Positions 12,277 to 23,385 are shown, numbered from the stretch's first letter. The stretch is 64,000 nt of DNA from an uncultured Pelagibacteraceae bacterium (GCA_902590345.1 CACIWK010000004.1:1-64000), one strand, 5' to 3'. Made by a program: numbers and translations. Notes: generated by a model from the letters alone, not told the origin.

Positions 12277-14190
12277 TTAACTTGTTTGAGGTTTAGGCTT
12301 GAAACTAGGACCAACGGGAGCTGATTTACCACTTTTAGGTACAGACGGTCCGGCATTATTAATCTCTTCTTCAGGATTGGATCTGTCGATCTTACCCTCT
12401 TTTAATAATGTAGTTATTTCATCTCCATTTAAAGTTTCGTATTCAATTAAACCTTTTGCAAGAGCATGCAAATCGTCTATTTTTTCATTTAAAATTTTCT
12501 TTGCTAAATCATAACAGCTATCAACAATTTGCCTGATCTCTGAATCTATAAGTTTAGCTGTTTCCTCAGACACATTTTGATGTCTTTGTACTGATCTTCC
12601 TAAAAATACTTCTTCCTCATTTTCACCATATTGTAATGGTCCTAATTTTTCGCTCATTCCAAATTTAGTAACCATATTTCTAGCCATCTTAGTTGCCATT
12701 TCGATGTCTGATGAAGCACCAGAAGTAACTTTTTTGTCACCAAAGATTATTTCTTCAGCAACTCTACCGCCCATAGCAACTGTGATATCTGCTAACATTT
12801 TTTCCCTAGGTAAAGATAATTGGTCTCTTTCGGGCAGCCTCATCACCATTCCAAGGGCTCTACCTCTTGGTATTATTGTAGCTTTATGTATTGGATCTGA
12901 TGCAGATTGATTTAATGCAACAACAGCGTGACCTCCTTCATGGTAAGCGGTAAGTTCTTTTTCTTCTTGACTCATAACAAGAGATCTTCTTTCAGACCCC
13001 ATCATTACCTTATCTTTTGCTTCCTCAAAATCTACCATAGTAACAATTTTCTTGTTTTTTCTTGCTGCCAACAATGCTGCTTCATTTACAATGTTAGCTA
13101 GATCAGCACCAGAAAAACCAGGTGTTCCTCTTGCTATTGTTCTAATATCTACATCAGGCGCGACAGAGATTTTTTTAATATGAACTTTCAGAATTGCTTC
13201 TCTACCTAAGATATCTGGATTAGGAACAACAACCTGTCTATCAAAACGACCTGGTCTTAATAGGGCAGGATCAAGTACATCTGGTCTGTTAGTCGCGGCA
13301 ACCAAAATAATACCTTCCTGAGTATCAAATCCGTCCATCTCAACTAAAATCTGATTAAGTGTCTGTTCTCTCTCATCATTACCACCACCAAGGCCTGCTC
13401 CACGGCTTCTTCCAACAGCATCAATTTCATCAATGAAAATTATGCATGGCGCATTTCTTCTTCCTTGCTCGAACATATCCCTAACTCGAGATGCTCCAAC
13501 ACCAACAAACATTTCAACAAAATCAGAACCCGAGATTGTAAAAAAAGGTACACCGGCCTCCCCTGCTACAGCTCTAGCAAGCAATGTCTTTCCTGTTCCT
13601 GGAGGGCCAATTAGTAAGGCACCTTTTGGAATCCTACCACCAAGTTTTTGAAATTTTCTTGGATCCTTTAAAAACTCAACAATTTCAACAAGCTCTTCTT
13701 TTGCTTCATCTATTCCAGCTACATCATTAAAAGTAACTTTATTTTTATTTTCAGTTAGTAATTTGGCCTTGGATCTTCCAAACCCCATTGCTCCTCCTCT
13801 TCCACCCTGCATCTGACGCATGAAAAAAATCCATACACCAATAAGTAAGAGCATTGGGAACCAGGAAATTAAAACTCCAAGAAGTGACGGATAACCGTCG
13901 TCTAGTGGTGCAGCTGATATGTTTACACCTCTATCATTAAGTCTATCAACGAGTGTTGGGTCATTAGCGGCATAAGTTTTAAAAGATCTACCATCTTCAA
14001 AAGCTCCGTTGATATTATTACCTCGAATAATTACATCTTTAATTGAGCCTGCTTCAACTTCATCTAAGAATTGTGAGTACGTTAAATCAACAGTATTTCT
14101 GTCACCACTAGTGTTACTAAATAAATTAAACAGTCCAAAAACGATTAAAGCAATAAAGAGCCAAAGAACTATATTTCGCAAATTCATCAT
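12277..14190 (-). CDS. ftsH: ATP-dependent zinc metalloprotease
   Basis: [24 protein letters not shown] zinc motif. Confidence 0.97.
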   Translation of the reverse strand: MMNLRNIVLWLFIALIVFGLFNLFSNTSGDRNTVDLTYSQFLDEVEAGSIKDVIIRGNNINGAFEDGRSFKTYAANDPTLVDRLNDRGVNISAAPLDDGYPSLLGVLISWFPMLLLIGVWIFFMRQMQGGRGGAMGFGRSKAKLLTENKNKVTFNDVAGIDEAKEELVEIVEFLKDPRKFQKLGGRIPKGALLIGPPGTGKTLLARAVAGEAGVPFFTISGSDFVEMFVGVGASRVRDMFEQGRRNAPCIIFIDEIDAVGRSRGAGLGGGNDEREQTLNQILVEMDGFDTQEGIILVAATNRPDVLDPALLRPGRFDRQVVVPNPDILGREAILKVHIKKISVAPDVDIRTIARGTPGFSGADLANIVNEAALLAARKNKKIVTMVDFEEAKDKVMMGSERRSLVMSQEEKELTAYHEGGHAVVALNQSASDPIHKATIIPRGRALGMVMRLPERDQLSLPREKMLADITVAMGGRVAEEIIFGDKKVTSGASSDIEMATKMARNMVTKFGMSEKLGPLQYGENEEEVFLGRSVQRHQNVSEETAKLIDSEIRQIVDSCYDLAKKILNEKIDDLHALAKGLIEYETLNGDEITTLLKEGKIDRSNPEEEINNAGPSVPKSGKSAPVGPSFKPKPQTS

Positions 14191-14282
14191 AATAAAGATA
14201 TTGATATTATTAGATAATTACTATTTTTCAGCATACAAGAAAATATATCAATAAAATTTAACATTATATTCAATAGCTTAGT

Positions 14283-15368
14283 CTAGTAATGCTCTATAAA
14301 TTTTGTCCAATTTTTAGAAATGGCCAAATTTTTAGTCTTATTAGGTTTAGATATGTTGTTCTCAGAATGAATATTTACCACTCCCTTCTGCCCAACAAAT
14401 GTGCAACTATTTAATGTACGCTTAAAGCTTTTTTCTTTCACAATTGAATTTATCAATTCTTGTACTGATCGCGATCTAGGCACTTTATTGCTTTTTCCAG
14501 CAAATCTGCAAAGTTTTACAAGTACTCTATGTTGAATTTCTTCGGGTAAGTTTATAAATTCCTGAGACTTAAAACTAATAATTTTCTTTTGATTGAGTTT
14601 TACTTGTTCATCTAAGTAATTGCTAACTGCAGTATTAATTGCGGTATCTGCACTTTTTAAATTCTTTAAGACGTTTTTAAACCTGACTTTACTGAGACCT
14701 TCATGTATTAATTGTTGAGATAACTTTCGAATACGAGACCTATCATACTTATTATTATAATTCGTTCTGTCGTTTATATAAACTTGCTTTTGCTCAGATA
14801 AATACGCAACAAGAGATTTTTTTGAGTACTCGAGTAATGGCCTAACTAAAATTAACTTTGTATTCTTATATCTAGATTTTACTTTTAATGATGAAAGTCC
14901 TTTTACACCACTGCCCCTTATTAATCTCATTAAAAAATTTTCTATTTCGTCATCAAGATGATGAGCTGTTAATAAGAATTTAATTTTTTTCTTGTTACAA
15001 TATTTTGATAAGGCCTCATATCGAAGTGTCCTTGCCTTGGAAAGGGTATTAGAGCTGTTGATCTTTTTTTTTAATTTAGTTGAGTAGAAGTTAATTTTAT
15101 TCTTTTTTGCGACTTTTTTTAACCATATAATTTCTTTTGATGACTCTGCTCTAATTCCATGATCAATACTTAATACAGTTAAATTAATATTATTATTTAA
15201 TGCATATCTATTAGACAAATGCATGAGCGCTAAACTATCTGGACCACCAGAAACTGCTACGGCAATATCTGAATTAACTCGAAGTTCTCTCATCTTTGCT
15301 TCGAAATCTTGATTAGTTATTTTTACGACTTTTTTATGATTAATTGGCTTAACTAATTTCACAGCCAT
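14283..15368 (-). CDS. tilS: tRNA(Ile)-lysidine synthetase
   Basis: SGGPDSLALMHL PP-loop, AHHLDDEIENFLMRLIRGSGVKGL. Confidence 0.92.
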   Translation of the reverse strand: MAVKLVKPINHKKVVKITNQDFEAKMRELRVNSDIAVAVSGGPDSLALMHLSNRYALNNNINLTVLSIDHGIRAESSKEIIWLKKVAKKNKINFYSTKLKKKINSSNTLSKARTLRYEALSKYCNKKKIKFLLTAHHLDDEIENFLMRLIRGSGVKGLSSLKVKSRYKNTKLILVRPLLEYSKKSLVAYLSEQKQVYINDRTNYNNKYDRSRIRKLSQQLIHEGLSKVRFKNVLKNLKSADTAINTAVSNYLDEQVKLNQKKIISFKSQEFINLPEEIQHRVLVKLCRFAGKSNKVPRSRSVQELINSIVKEKSFKRTLNSCTFVGQKGVVNIHSENNISKPNKTKNLAISKNWTKFIEHY

Positions 15369-16383
15369 TTTTTTCGATTTCTAATTTACCCCTGTCTAAT
15401 ACAGCAGTATTCGCGTTTGGATAGGTGTCCTTTAATTGTATAAAAGTTACACACCCTTGTTCTTTTTGGTCCATATTTACTAAAGATATTCCGAGTTTTA
15501 AAAGTGCATCTGCGGCTTTCTTTGAATCTGGATAAACTTGGTATAGGCTTAAATAATTTTTAGCTGCGTCTTTAAAATTTTCTCTAACATAATAAGTTTC
15601 TGCTAACCAGAAGTTTGCGTTGCTTAAAAGACTGGAATCATTTCCAACAGTCATAAATTCTTGAAATGCTTTTTCAGCAAGTTCGTAGTCACCTTGCTTG
15701 AGAAGACCCATTGCGTATTCATATTGACCTTTTTCATCTCCTTCAGGCAGCACCGCTAGTACAATTTCTTGTTCTTCAAAAGCGACAATATTATCCTGAG
15801 AAATGGTATCTATAATTTCTTGCTCTTCTTCTTCATCAACTTTTTTGATTTCAAATGGAGAAGCAGACAACTCCTCTTCTGAAGACACATTTATTGTTCC
15901 AAGTGACTGAGGTTCTAAAGTTACTTCCCCACTCGTGTTACCTACTAAGTTATTAGTTTGTGTTTCATTATTGGGTAATGCCATAGATAATTGGTTTTTT
16001 TCTATACTTTCAGTTTTAGAATTTATATCGATAAACCTAAACTCAGTATCTTCTCTAAATGTATTAAAATTATTTACTGTAGATTGCATTGTAAATATCA
16101 TTTCTTCGATTTTTGCTGTCAGTGATTGGACTTCATTTTGTAATTCAGCTATCTGAATAGATTGTTTTGTAATAATTGATTGGTAATCATCAAGACTAAC
16201 ATTATTGCCAACGCCAGAGGTCGTTTTGCTAAATGTTGCCTTTTCAAGAACCTTTATTCTGCTTTCAATTGAGTCTAATTTTTGCAACAACTGATCTACA
16301 TCTAGTTCTTCAGATTGAACATGAACAATCTGCACTAATGAGATAAGGATAAAAAAGAAAATAAATTGAATTCTTTTGAGCAT
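15349..16383 (-). CDS. cpoB: Tol-pal system protein YbgF/CpoB
   Basis: Signal peptide, coiled coil, C-terminal TPR (YEYAMGLLKQGDYELAEKAFQEFM); position in tol-pal cluster. Confidence 0.88.
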   Translation of the reverse strand: MLKRIQFIFFFILISLVQIVHVQSEELDVDQLLQKLDSIESRIKVLEKATFSKTTSGVGNNVSLDDYQSIITKQSIQIAELQNEVQSLTAKIEEMIFTMQSTVNNFNTFREDTEFRFIDINSKTESIEKNQLSMALPNNETQTNNLVGNTSGEVTLEPQSLGTINVSSEEELSASPFEIKKVDEEEEQEIIDTISQDNIVAFEEQEIVLAVLPEGDEKGQYEYAMGLLKQGDYELAEKAFQEFMTVGNDSSLLSNANFWLAETYYVRENFKDAAKNYLSLYQVYPDSKKAADALLKLGISLVNMDQKEQGCVTFIQLKDTYPNANTAVLDRGKLEIEKNGCEIS

Positions 16384-16455
16384 TAAATTAATCAAACCTA
16401 ACCTTAATTAAAAGATTAAGCTTATCTTTTTGTCTAAAAAAAGGCGTCTAATAAA

Positions 16456-16983
16456 TTAGTTGGTTCTTACTGTTACAGAACGTCTATTTTGAGCCCATGC
16501 TTTATTATTAGATGCACTGTTAACTGGTCTTTCCTTACCAAAACTAATAGTAGTGATTCGACTAGCACTTATGCCCTGCGTCATTAAATAATCTTTAGCT
16601 GCATTTGCTCTTCTATCACCTAGGGCTAAGTTATACTCTCTTGTACCCCTTTCGTCAGCGTGACCTTCAATAGCAATAGTTACTGATCCATTTGACTTTA
16701 ACCATTTTGCTTGTTTAGCTAAAGTTGCCTGAGCTGCGCTTGTTAGTGAATAACTATCATATGCAAAGAACACTCTGTCCGGCACATCAACAGCAAGCAT
16801 TTCTACTGTATCAGTACCAACATAAACTCCGTCTACGACTTCGACTTTAGAAGCTGAACTTGATGATGATGATGATGATGATGTAGATGCAGTATCTTGC
16901 GGTGTTGTAGTACATGCAGCTAGAATGATTGCTGCAAAAGATAAAACTAAAAACCTATTTAAATTTTTAAATGTAAATAACAT
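16456..16983 (-). CDS. pal: Peptidoglycan-associated lipoprotein
   Basis: Lipobox LAAC; OmpA-like GHADERGTREYNLALGDRRA; start refined to MLFTFKN. Confidence 0.93.
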   Translation of the reverse strand: MLFTFKNLNRFLVLSFAAIILAACTTTPQDTASTSSSSSSSSSASKVEVVDGVYVGTDTVEMLAVDVPDRVFFAYDSYSLTSAAQATLAKQAKWLKSNGSVTIAIEGHADERGTREYNLALGDRRANAAKDYLMTQGISASRITTISFGKERPVNSASNNKAWAQNRRSVTVRTN

Positions 16984-17104
16984 TATAAACTCCCGTAATA
17001 TTTGATCGCCCAAGTCCTAGTACTTTATTAATTTAAGTTACGCAAGTCTATAATAAAATAGCTGAGAATTGATTAAAATGGTCCTATTTTAGTCGAAAAA
17101 TTGA

Positions 17105-18427
17105 CTATTGTATCAATTTCGACCATGATGGGTCTGACGCATCAACTGGAGTTTCAAGCTTTCTCTCATTAAATCCTGTAAGATCAATTGACCAGATTGC
17201 CGAGGAATGGCCCTGACCTGCGTCATTAGACTTAGTTTCTCTATAAAATATCAAAACTCTTCCATTAGAAGACCAAGAAGGAGCCTCTTGATACCAATTT
17301 TCAGTTAAAAGTCTCTCTCCAGTTCCATCTGTTCTCATAACTCCAATAAAATATTGTCCCTGAAAATTTTTTGTAAAAGCAATAAGATCACCCCTTGGTG
17401 ACCATACAGGTGTAGCATAATTACCTGATCCTTTAGAAATTCTTTTTTGGTTTCTGCCATTACTATCCATTACATAAATCTGTTGCGATCCACCTCTATC
17501 AGAGTTGAATGTAATTCTTTTGCCATCTGGAGAATAACTTGGTGATGTATCAATTGCGGGGCTGTCAGTTAACCTTTCAACTACTCTGGAAACTAAATCC
17601 ATTACATATATGTCTGAATTACCTTCTCTAGCCAAACTCATGATGATCTTATTTCCATCTGGAGAAAAACGTGGTGCGAATGTCATACCAGGAAAGTCTC
17701 CTACCACTTCTTGAATACCTGTTTGGATGTTTAATAAATATACTCGCGGAAGATTTTTAAAATAAGATAAATAGGTAATCTCTTGTCTTACTGGATTAAA
17801 TCTTGGAGTCAAAACAAGTTCTTTACCTGTAGTCAAAAATTTATGATTTGCTCCGTCCTGGTCCATTATCGCAAGTTTCTTAATTCGTTTATTTTTAGGT
17901 CCTTCTTCAGCAACATAAACTATTCTAGTATCAAAATAACCCTGCTCACCAGTAAGGCGCTCATATATCTTATCTGCAATCATGTGGCTAATTCTTCTCC
18001 AATTTTCTATTGTCGTAATTAGGACAAGTCCCTCTATTTCCTTTTCAGCTAGCGTGTCCCAAAGTCTAAACTCTACTCGAAGTCTCTCATTTTCAATCGA
18101 TAGCTCACCTGTTAATAATCCCTGAGCCTTTATTAATCTCCAATCTGCAAAACGTGGATTTAAATGCATTGCTCTATTTTTTTGAATAAATGCATTTTCA
18201 TCTACAGATAAAAATAATCCGCTTCTCTCTAAGTCATCAGCTATAACTTTACGGATGCTTGATGGTATATTTTGGTCATCTAGAATACTTTCTGTGTCAT
18301 GAAAAAATTCAGTAATAGCAATTGGCAGAGGTTCCCTATTGCCTTCAGTAATATCAATTTCAATAATAGCGAATGAAATAGATGAAAAATGAAGAGCTAT
18401 TACGATGTATAAAATTATTTTTTTCAT
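17105..18427 (-). CDS. tolB: Tol-Pal translocation protein TolB
   Basis: Beta-propeller repeats ([22 protein letters not shown]), TolB N-domain, synteny. Confidence 0.95.
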   Translation of the reverse strand: MKKIILYIVIALHFSSISFAIIEIDITEGNREPLPIAITEFFHDTESILDDQNIPSSIRKVIADDLERSGLFLSVDENAFIQKNRAMHLNPRFADWRLIKAQGLLTGELSIENERLRVEFRLWDTLAEKEIEGLVLITTIENWRRISHMIADKIYERLTGEQGYFDTRIVYVAEEGPKNKRIKKLAIMDQDGANHKFLTTGKELVLTPRFNPVRQEITYLSYFKNLPRVYLLNIQTGIQEVVGDFPGMTFAPRFSPDGNKIIMSLAREGNSDIYVMDLVSRVVERLTDSPAIDTSPSYSPDGKRITFNSDRGGSQQIYVMDSNGRNQKRISKGSGNYATPVWSPRGDLIAFTKNFQGQYFIGVMRTDGTGERLLTENWYQEAPSWSSNGRVLIFYRETKSNDAGQGHSSAIWSIDLTGFNERKLETPVDASDPSWSKLIQ

Positions 18428-18433
18428 AATAAA

Positions 18434-19246
18434 TTATCCTCTTAGTATCTCTCTAGGATCAAAATTCAACTGTAAATTTTTCCAATTGTCATATCTTTCA
18501 ATATCCGGAACTTTTATTGGATCACAACGTCTTACTGCTCTTAGGGCACTTTCAGCAAGGGTTCTAAAATATTTTTCGCTAGGCTTATTCATCCTTTCGT
18601 GTTGAACAACCTCAGGTGGTTTAAGCAAAGAACCATCAGTATTTAAGTAAATCTTAATTTTAACGATCATTGTATCATCATATGGAATTCCAAGAGGTAT
18701 GCTCCAGCATTGCATAAATTGAGCTCTGATAGCATCCTCCTCAGATAAAGTAAGTCGTTTGTCGAGACTAGGCGTTGAGTCTAACGCTTCATAATCTTTT
18801 TCTATAATTTCTTCAGGATTATCCATTTTTGTATCTTTTTGTTTATCGATTAACTCGGCTAATTTAAGAGGATCAAATTTGTCTTTTTTCTTAACTTCAG
18901 GTTTTCGTACAGGCATATTTTGAATCATTTTTTCTTCTAATTTTGTCTTTTCAATTTTTTCTTCATCGCTCGGGTCTTGTACTTTTTCATTGGATTTTTC
19001 ATCTTTGGGTTTACTTATTGTTTGGTTTAATTTTGTTTCTTCCTTCTTTTTTTCAACAGGTTCTTTTTGTTCTTCAATTTTTTTACTAATTTGTGGGACA
19101 TTTGTTTTTTCTGCGATTTCAATTAATTCAACTTGTATGACCGGTGGCATTTCCAAATCATTATTATTAAATAATGGCAAAGATAAGACCGTGAATAAAA
19201 GTATAAAAACGTGTAGAAATATTGACCCTAAAACAGAAATTCTCAT
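18434..19246 (-). CDS. tolA: TolA-like energy-transducing protein
   Basis: N-terminal TM, Lys/Glu-rich linker, C-terminal TolA/TonB-like domain; between tolB and tolR. Confidence 0.82.
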   Translation of the reverse strand: MRISVLGSIFLHVFILLFTVLSLPLFNNNDLEMPPVIQVELIEIAEKTNVPQISKKIEEQKEPVEKKKEETKLNQTISKPKDEKSNEKVQDPSDEEKIEKTKLEEKMIQNMPVRKPEVKKKDKFDPLKLAELIDKQKDTKMDNPEEIIEKDYEALDSTPSLDKRLTLSEEDAIRAQFMQCWSIPLGIPYDDTMIVKIKIYLNTDGSLLKPPEVVQHERMNKPSEKYFRTLAESALRAVRRCDPIKVPDIERYDNWKNLQLNFDPREILRG

Positions 19247-19262
19247 ATATAAATAGCATTAA

Positions 19263-19667
19263 TTATTTACTTAATGGCTTAGTAATCAAAGCAACCTTTG
19301 TAAAACCAGAACCAGAAAGCTCTCCTAAAACTTTCATGATCTGTCCATAATCAATTGCTTCGTCTCCTCTAACATAAATTTTTGTATCAAGCCTATTTTC
19401 TGTTATTGCTTTCATTTTTGGAACTAGTTCGGAAATTCCTATTTCGGTCTCTTGAATAAATATATTACCGCTTGCATCAATTGTTACCTCAAGTGGTTCA
19501 TTGTCAGATTGTAAAGTATCAGCATTTGTTTCAGGTAAATCAACCTGAACTCCTACTGTTAACAAAGGAGCGGTTACCATAAAAATGATTAATAAAACCA
19601 ACATTACATCAACAAATGGTGTTACGTTAATTTCACTGAATGGTTTTGATCGAGTGTTACGTGTCAC
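19263..19667 (-). CDS. tolR: TolR/ExbD-family protein
   Basis: SEINVTPFVDVMLVLLIIFMVTAPLL. Confidence 0.95.
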   Translation of the reverse strand: MTRNTRSKPFSEINVTPFVDVMLVLLIIFMVTAPLLTVGVQVDLPETNADTLQSDNEPLEVTIDASGNIFIQETEIGISELVPKMKAITENRLDTKIYVRGDEAIDYGQIMKVLGELSGSGFTKVALITKPLSK

Positions 19668-19680
19668 AATTTAAAAATTT

Positions 19681-20394
19681 CTATTTCGTACTCAAGCCTC
19701 TTGAGAAAATGACATTAAAATGTTCTTTAAATCGATACATTCTTGCATTTTCATCATTCACCTGACTAGTAAATATATTGTAGGCTATAACAGCTGGTAT
19801 TGCTGCTAATAAACCTAGAGCTGTTGCAAATAATGCTTCAGCTATTCCAGGAGCAACTACTGCAAGGGAGGTATTTCTTGAAATAGCAATAGATTGAAAA
19901 GAATTCATTATACCCCAGACCGTTCCAAATAATCCAATAAATGGAGTCGTAGCTCCTATTGTTGCCAAATAACTAAAGTATTCGGATAGCTTCTCATTTT
20001 GAAAATCTATTGCTGCCTCCATAACACGATTTAATCTATCAACTAAACTATCTATTTTTTTTGTAGTTTCCTGATTAGACTTTTCAATCTCATCAACAGC
20101 TTCATTGAAAACATACTTAATTGGACTTTCTGGTAATTCTCTCGTGCTACTCGAGATTTCTTTTATTGATCTTCCCGACCAAAATTCTTCCTCAAACTGC
20201 TTACTGATTTCTTTTAAAGAACGAAATAAACGAATTTTATGAATTATTATAGTCCATGAGAAAATAGAAGAAGCAAACAGAATTAGAATTACTAGCTTTA
20301 CGACAATATCCGCTCTAAAAAAAAGTGAAATTAATGTAAACTCATCGTTTACTTGGCTAACACTTACTAAATCTTCGTTTTCCATAATTTTCAA
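19681..20394 (-). CDS. tolQ: TolQ/ExbB-family proton channel
   Basis: LATIGATTPFIGLFGTVWGIMNSF; VAPGIAEALFATALGLLAAIPAVIAYN. Confidence 0.95.
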   Translation of the reverse strand: MKIMENEDLVSVSQVNDEFTLISLFFRADIVVKLVILILFASSIFSWTIIIHKIRLFRSLKEISKQFEEEFWSGRSIKEISSSTRELPESPIKYVFNEAVDEIEKSNQETTKKIDSLVDRLNRVMEAAIDFQNEKLSEYFSYLATIGATTPFIGLFGTVWGIMNSFQSIAISRNTSLAVVAPGIAEALFATALGLLAAIPAVIAYNIFTSQVNDENARMYRFKEHFNVIFSRGLSTK

Positions 20395-20428
20395 TTATTA
20401 TTAAATATTGTCTTAATTAGGGCAAATC

Positions 20429-20809
20429 CTAAAGTCCTTTTTTACTAATAATTAATATTCGATAAAGTTCTATGAAGTCGTCAAGTTTCAAAACACAAAG
20501 TGAGTCCCCTGTTGCCTCTCGATTTCTTCTCGTTATAACAACCGGCATTGAGTCTGATTTAGATGTTTCAATATTTTCGCATACTTGTCTCATTGACTCA
20601 TGAATTTTGAACTTTTCAGTTCTTTTAGCTTCGACGTATATATGAGGAGTATTTTTTAAATCGCTACCTCCAGAAGATTTGATAGCACCACCACCTGACA
20701 AAGGCATACGTTGAACTTTATCTTCTCCATTAAAAATCTTCTCATTAAAGTACTTCGCAAGCTCTCTCTCGTATCCATCACCTTTTCTTTTTGGAGAACT
20801 ACCTGGCAT
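20429..20809 (-). CDS. PDDEXK-type nuclease resembling archaeal/phage Holliday junction resolvase (Hjc-like)
   Basis: KGDGYERELAKYF (Glu), MPLSGGG..SSGGSDL (Asp), YVEAKRTEKFKI (ExK): catalytic arrangement of Hjc-like restriction-fold nucleases. Confidence 0.7.
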   Translation of the reverse strand: MPGSSPKRKGDGYERELAKYFNEKIFNGEDKVQRMPLSGGGAIKSSGGSDLKNTPHIYVEAKRTEKFKIHESMRQVCENIETSKSDSMPVVITRRNREATGDSLCVLKLDDFIELYRILIISKKGL

Positions 20810-20875
20810 AAAGCGAATCAGAATTACTTAATAATTTAAGATTAATTCATATAATTTTTTTTGAAAGTGAATAAA

Positions 20876-21619
20876 TTAAGCAAACTTTGCTAATTCTTCG
20901 TCTGATGCCTCAAAATTTGAAAAGACTTGTTGAACATCCTCATCATTATCAAGTTCATTTAGCAAGTTAATAAGGGATTTAAGTTTATCTCCCTCAATTG
21001 CTACATACGTAACAGGTTTCCATTGGAAACCTGATGATACAGGTTCACCAAATTTTTTATCTAAATAATTATATAAATTTGACAGATTTTCCGGCGTGGA
21101 TACTGCTTCATAAGTATCTTCTTCGATAAAACAATCTTCAGCTCCACCCTCAATTGAAAAGTTGAAAAAATCTTCTTCGCTTGTCACGTCTTTGTTGTAA
21201 CGTACAAAACCATAATGATTAAATGCATGGGAGACTGAACCTGTTTCGCCCATTGAACCTCCAAATTTTTGAAATGCAGATCTTACATTTGAGGCTGTTC
21301 TATTTCGATTATCTGTAAGTGCCTCGACAATTATCGAGGTTCCGTTTGGACCAAATCCTTCGTACCTCATTTGATCATAGTTAACAGTATCTTTATCCAA
21401 TGATTTTTTTATCGCTCTATCGATATTTTCTTTTGGAAAACTTGAGGCTTTTGCTAATTGTATAGCTGATCTTAATCTCGCATTTTGATCAGGATCAGGT
21501 GCACCCAGCTTAGCTGCTACTGTAATTTCCTTTGAAAGTTTAGAAAATAAACTGGCTCTCTTTTTATCTTGTGCGCCTTTGCGATACATTATGTTTTTAA
21601 ATTTAGAGTGGCCTGCCAT
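20876..21619 (-). CDS. yebC: YebC/PmpR-family regulatory protein
   Basis: MAGHSKFKNIMYRKGAQDKKRASLFSKLSKEI; RYEGFGPNGTSIIVEALTDNRNRT. Confidence 0.96.
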   Translation of the reverse strand: MAGHSKFKNIMYRKGAQDKKRASLFSKLSKEITVAAKLGAPDPDQNARLRSAIQLAKASSFPKENIDRAIKKSLDKDTVNYDQMRYEGFGPNGTSIIVEALTDNRNRTASNVRSAFQKFGGSMGETGSVSHAFNHYGFVRYNKDVTSEEDFFNFSIEGGAEDCFIEEDTYEAVSTPENLSNLYNYLDKKFGEPVSSGFQWKPVTYVAIEGDKLKSLINLLNELDNDEDVQQVFSNFEASDEELAKFA

Positions 21620-22420
21620 TTAATTACCGATTTTTCCTCCAATACGGATTGGACTAATACTTTTTGCTAAATAGTTTTCAGTATTTGATTCTATGATAAC
21701 CCCACATAATGTTCCTTCGCCATCAGCCGGAGGTACCCTTTTTCGCTCAGTGTCTTGTGTAGCAAATTTTCTTACGAACTCCTCTTTTTTTGTGCCAATA
21801 ACTGAGTCATAGTCGCCACACATTCCAGCGTCAGTTTGAAAAGCTGTTCCATGTTCCATAATTGTTGCATCTGCCGTTGGAACGTGAGTATGAGTTCCAA
21901 CAACTGCTGTTACTCTTCCGTCAAGATGATGTCCCATTGCCATTTTTTCACTTGTAGCTTCAGCGTGAAAATCAACAAATATAAATGATAGATCTTCAGT
22001 TTTTAAATTTTTAAGAACTTCTTCAATTTTAAAAAATGCATTATCACACGATCTCATAAATAAATTCCCCATTAAATTTATTACCGCAATTTTTTGTCCA
22101 TTCTCATGCGTATAAGTATTTACACCTAAACCTGGGGTGCCTTCAGCAAAATTATAAGGCTTTAAAAGTTTATCATCTTTATCGATATAACTATTTATCT
22201 CTTTTTGATCCCACAAATGATTTCCAGTTGTGATTACATTAACTCCATAAGAGTATAATTCGTTGCATATTGGCTCTGTAATACCAAAGCCACCAGCAGA
22301 ATTTTCCCCATTAGCAATAACAAAATCTATATTATTATTTTTAATAGCGTCTGGTAGATGATCTCTCAAAGCATGTCTTCCAGATCGACCCATTACATCG
22401 CCTAAAAATAGAATTCTCAT
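21620..22420 (-). CDS. YmdB-family metallophosphoesterase (TIGR00282 type)
   Basis: MRILFLGDVMGRSGRHAL, NGENSAGGFGI, TGNHLWDQKEI, GTHTHVPTAD. Confidence 0.92.
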   Translation of the reverse strand: MRILFLGDVMGRSGRHALRDHLPDAIKNNNIDFVIANGENSAGGFGITEPICNELYSYGVNVITTGNHLWDQKEINSYIDKDDKLLKPYNFAEGTPGLGVNTYTHENGQKIAVINLMGNLFMRSCDNAFFKIEEVLKNLKTEDLSFIFVDFHAEATSEKMAMGHHLDGRVTAVVGTHTHVPTADATIMEHGTAFQTDAGMCGDYDSVIGTKKEEFVRKFATQDTERKRVPPADGEGTLCGVIIESNTENYLAKSISPIRIGGKIGN

Positions 22421-22992
22421 TAAACTTTATATAAATGTTTTTCAGTTAAAATCCAATCAAGTCTTTCATCATGATCTTCTACAGGAATTTCTTCTACTTC
22501 TTGAAATGAAAATGCTATTCCTATTTTTTTTACATCACCAATACCATTTTTTGATAAATACTTATCATAATATCCACCCCCATACCCCAACCTAAAGCCA
22601 CTTTTGGAATAACCTAATAATGGTATTAAAATAATTTTTGGAAAGATAACTTTATCTTTATTCTTAGGTTCTAAAATAGAAAATTTATTTTCTATTAGTT
22701 CGGTATTTTTATGATACATAAAGAAATTAATTTCTTTAGTCTGAAAATCTATGGCTGGTAAAGCTAAATTAAGTTCTCTTTCAAGTAAATATTGGTTTAA
22801 TTTTTTTGTATCTAATTCATCTCTGAAACTTATATAAGTTCCAATATATTCATTTTCTGTTTTCTCTATAAGGGGCTTAATACTATTAATTATATCACTC
22901 TGAAAATCTATTGATGGACCAAGTTCTGAGCGTCGATTGATTAAAAACTTTCTTAATGCTTCTTTTTCTCTCAGCTGCACACTTTTCGTCAT
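22420..22992 (-). CDS. 5-formyltetrahydrofolate cyclo-ligase
   Basis: LGYGGGYYDKYL and ligase-family organisation; next to zapA. Confidence 0.92.
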   Translation of the reverse strand: MTKSVQLREKEALRKFLINRRSELGPSIDFQSDIINSIKPLIEKTENEYIGTYISFRDELDTKKLNQYLLERELNLALPAIDFQTKEINFFMYHKNTELIENKFSILEPKNKDKVIFPKIILIPLLGYSKSGFRLGYGGGYYDKYLSKNGIGDVKKIGIAFSFQEVEEIPVEDHDERLDWILTEKHLYKV

Positions 22993-23019
22993 GTATAAAA
23001 TGAAATCTAATTTTTAAAA

Positions 23020-23382
23020 TTAGTTTACAAGAGACAAGCGTGATAATAAATCTGTTAATCTATCGTTGCTAATGTCTATATATTCCTGACTCTCTTTTTT
23101 CTGGTCAGTCAATTCTTTATCTTTTGAACCAATGTTTGCTTCAAGGGAATTTATTTTTTCAATATTTGTTTCAAGTTTTTTATTTAGCTCATGTATTTCA
23201 TCCGCTATTAACAGTGAAGCCATTACCATTAATCTAGTTTCTCCAATTTTTCCAAATCTCTTAGTTAATTCTCTCACTTTATAGTCAATTTTTGAGCTTA
23301 AATGTTTAAGATGGTTTTCTTCACCCGGATCGCAGACAATTGCGTAATCTTGATCATTAATATTTACAATTATTTCAGGCAT
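23020..23382 (-). CDS. zapA: Cell division protein ZapA
   Basis: VNINDQDYAIVCDPGEENHLKHLSSKID; MVMASLLIADE. Confidence 0.87.
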   Translation of the reverse strand: MPEIIVNINDQDYAIVCDPGEENHLKHLSSKIDYKVRELTKRFGKIGETRLMVMASLLIADEIHELNKKLETNIEKINSLEANIGSKDKELTDQKKESQEYIDISNDRLTDLLSRLSLVN

Positions 23383-23385
23383 TGC

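Noticed and set aside
12299-14254. Several antisense ORFs opposite ftsH (71, 68, 72, 81 aa)
   Set aside because: Shadow ORFs of a highly conserved gene; no RBS or domain support.
21013-21033. Perfect inverted repeat CAGGTTTCC-att-GGAAACCTG
   Set aside because: Lies inside the conserved yebC coding sequence with no U-tract; most likely constrained by coding, not a terminator or operator.
22993-23019. Possible 6S RNA between zapA and the 5-formyltetrahydrofolate cyclo-ligase gene, its common neighbourhood in proteobacteria
   Set aside because: The gap is only about 27 nt, too short for 6S RNA; it must be elsewhere or absent.
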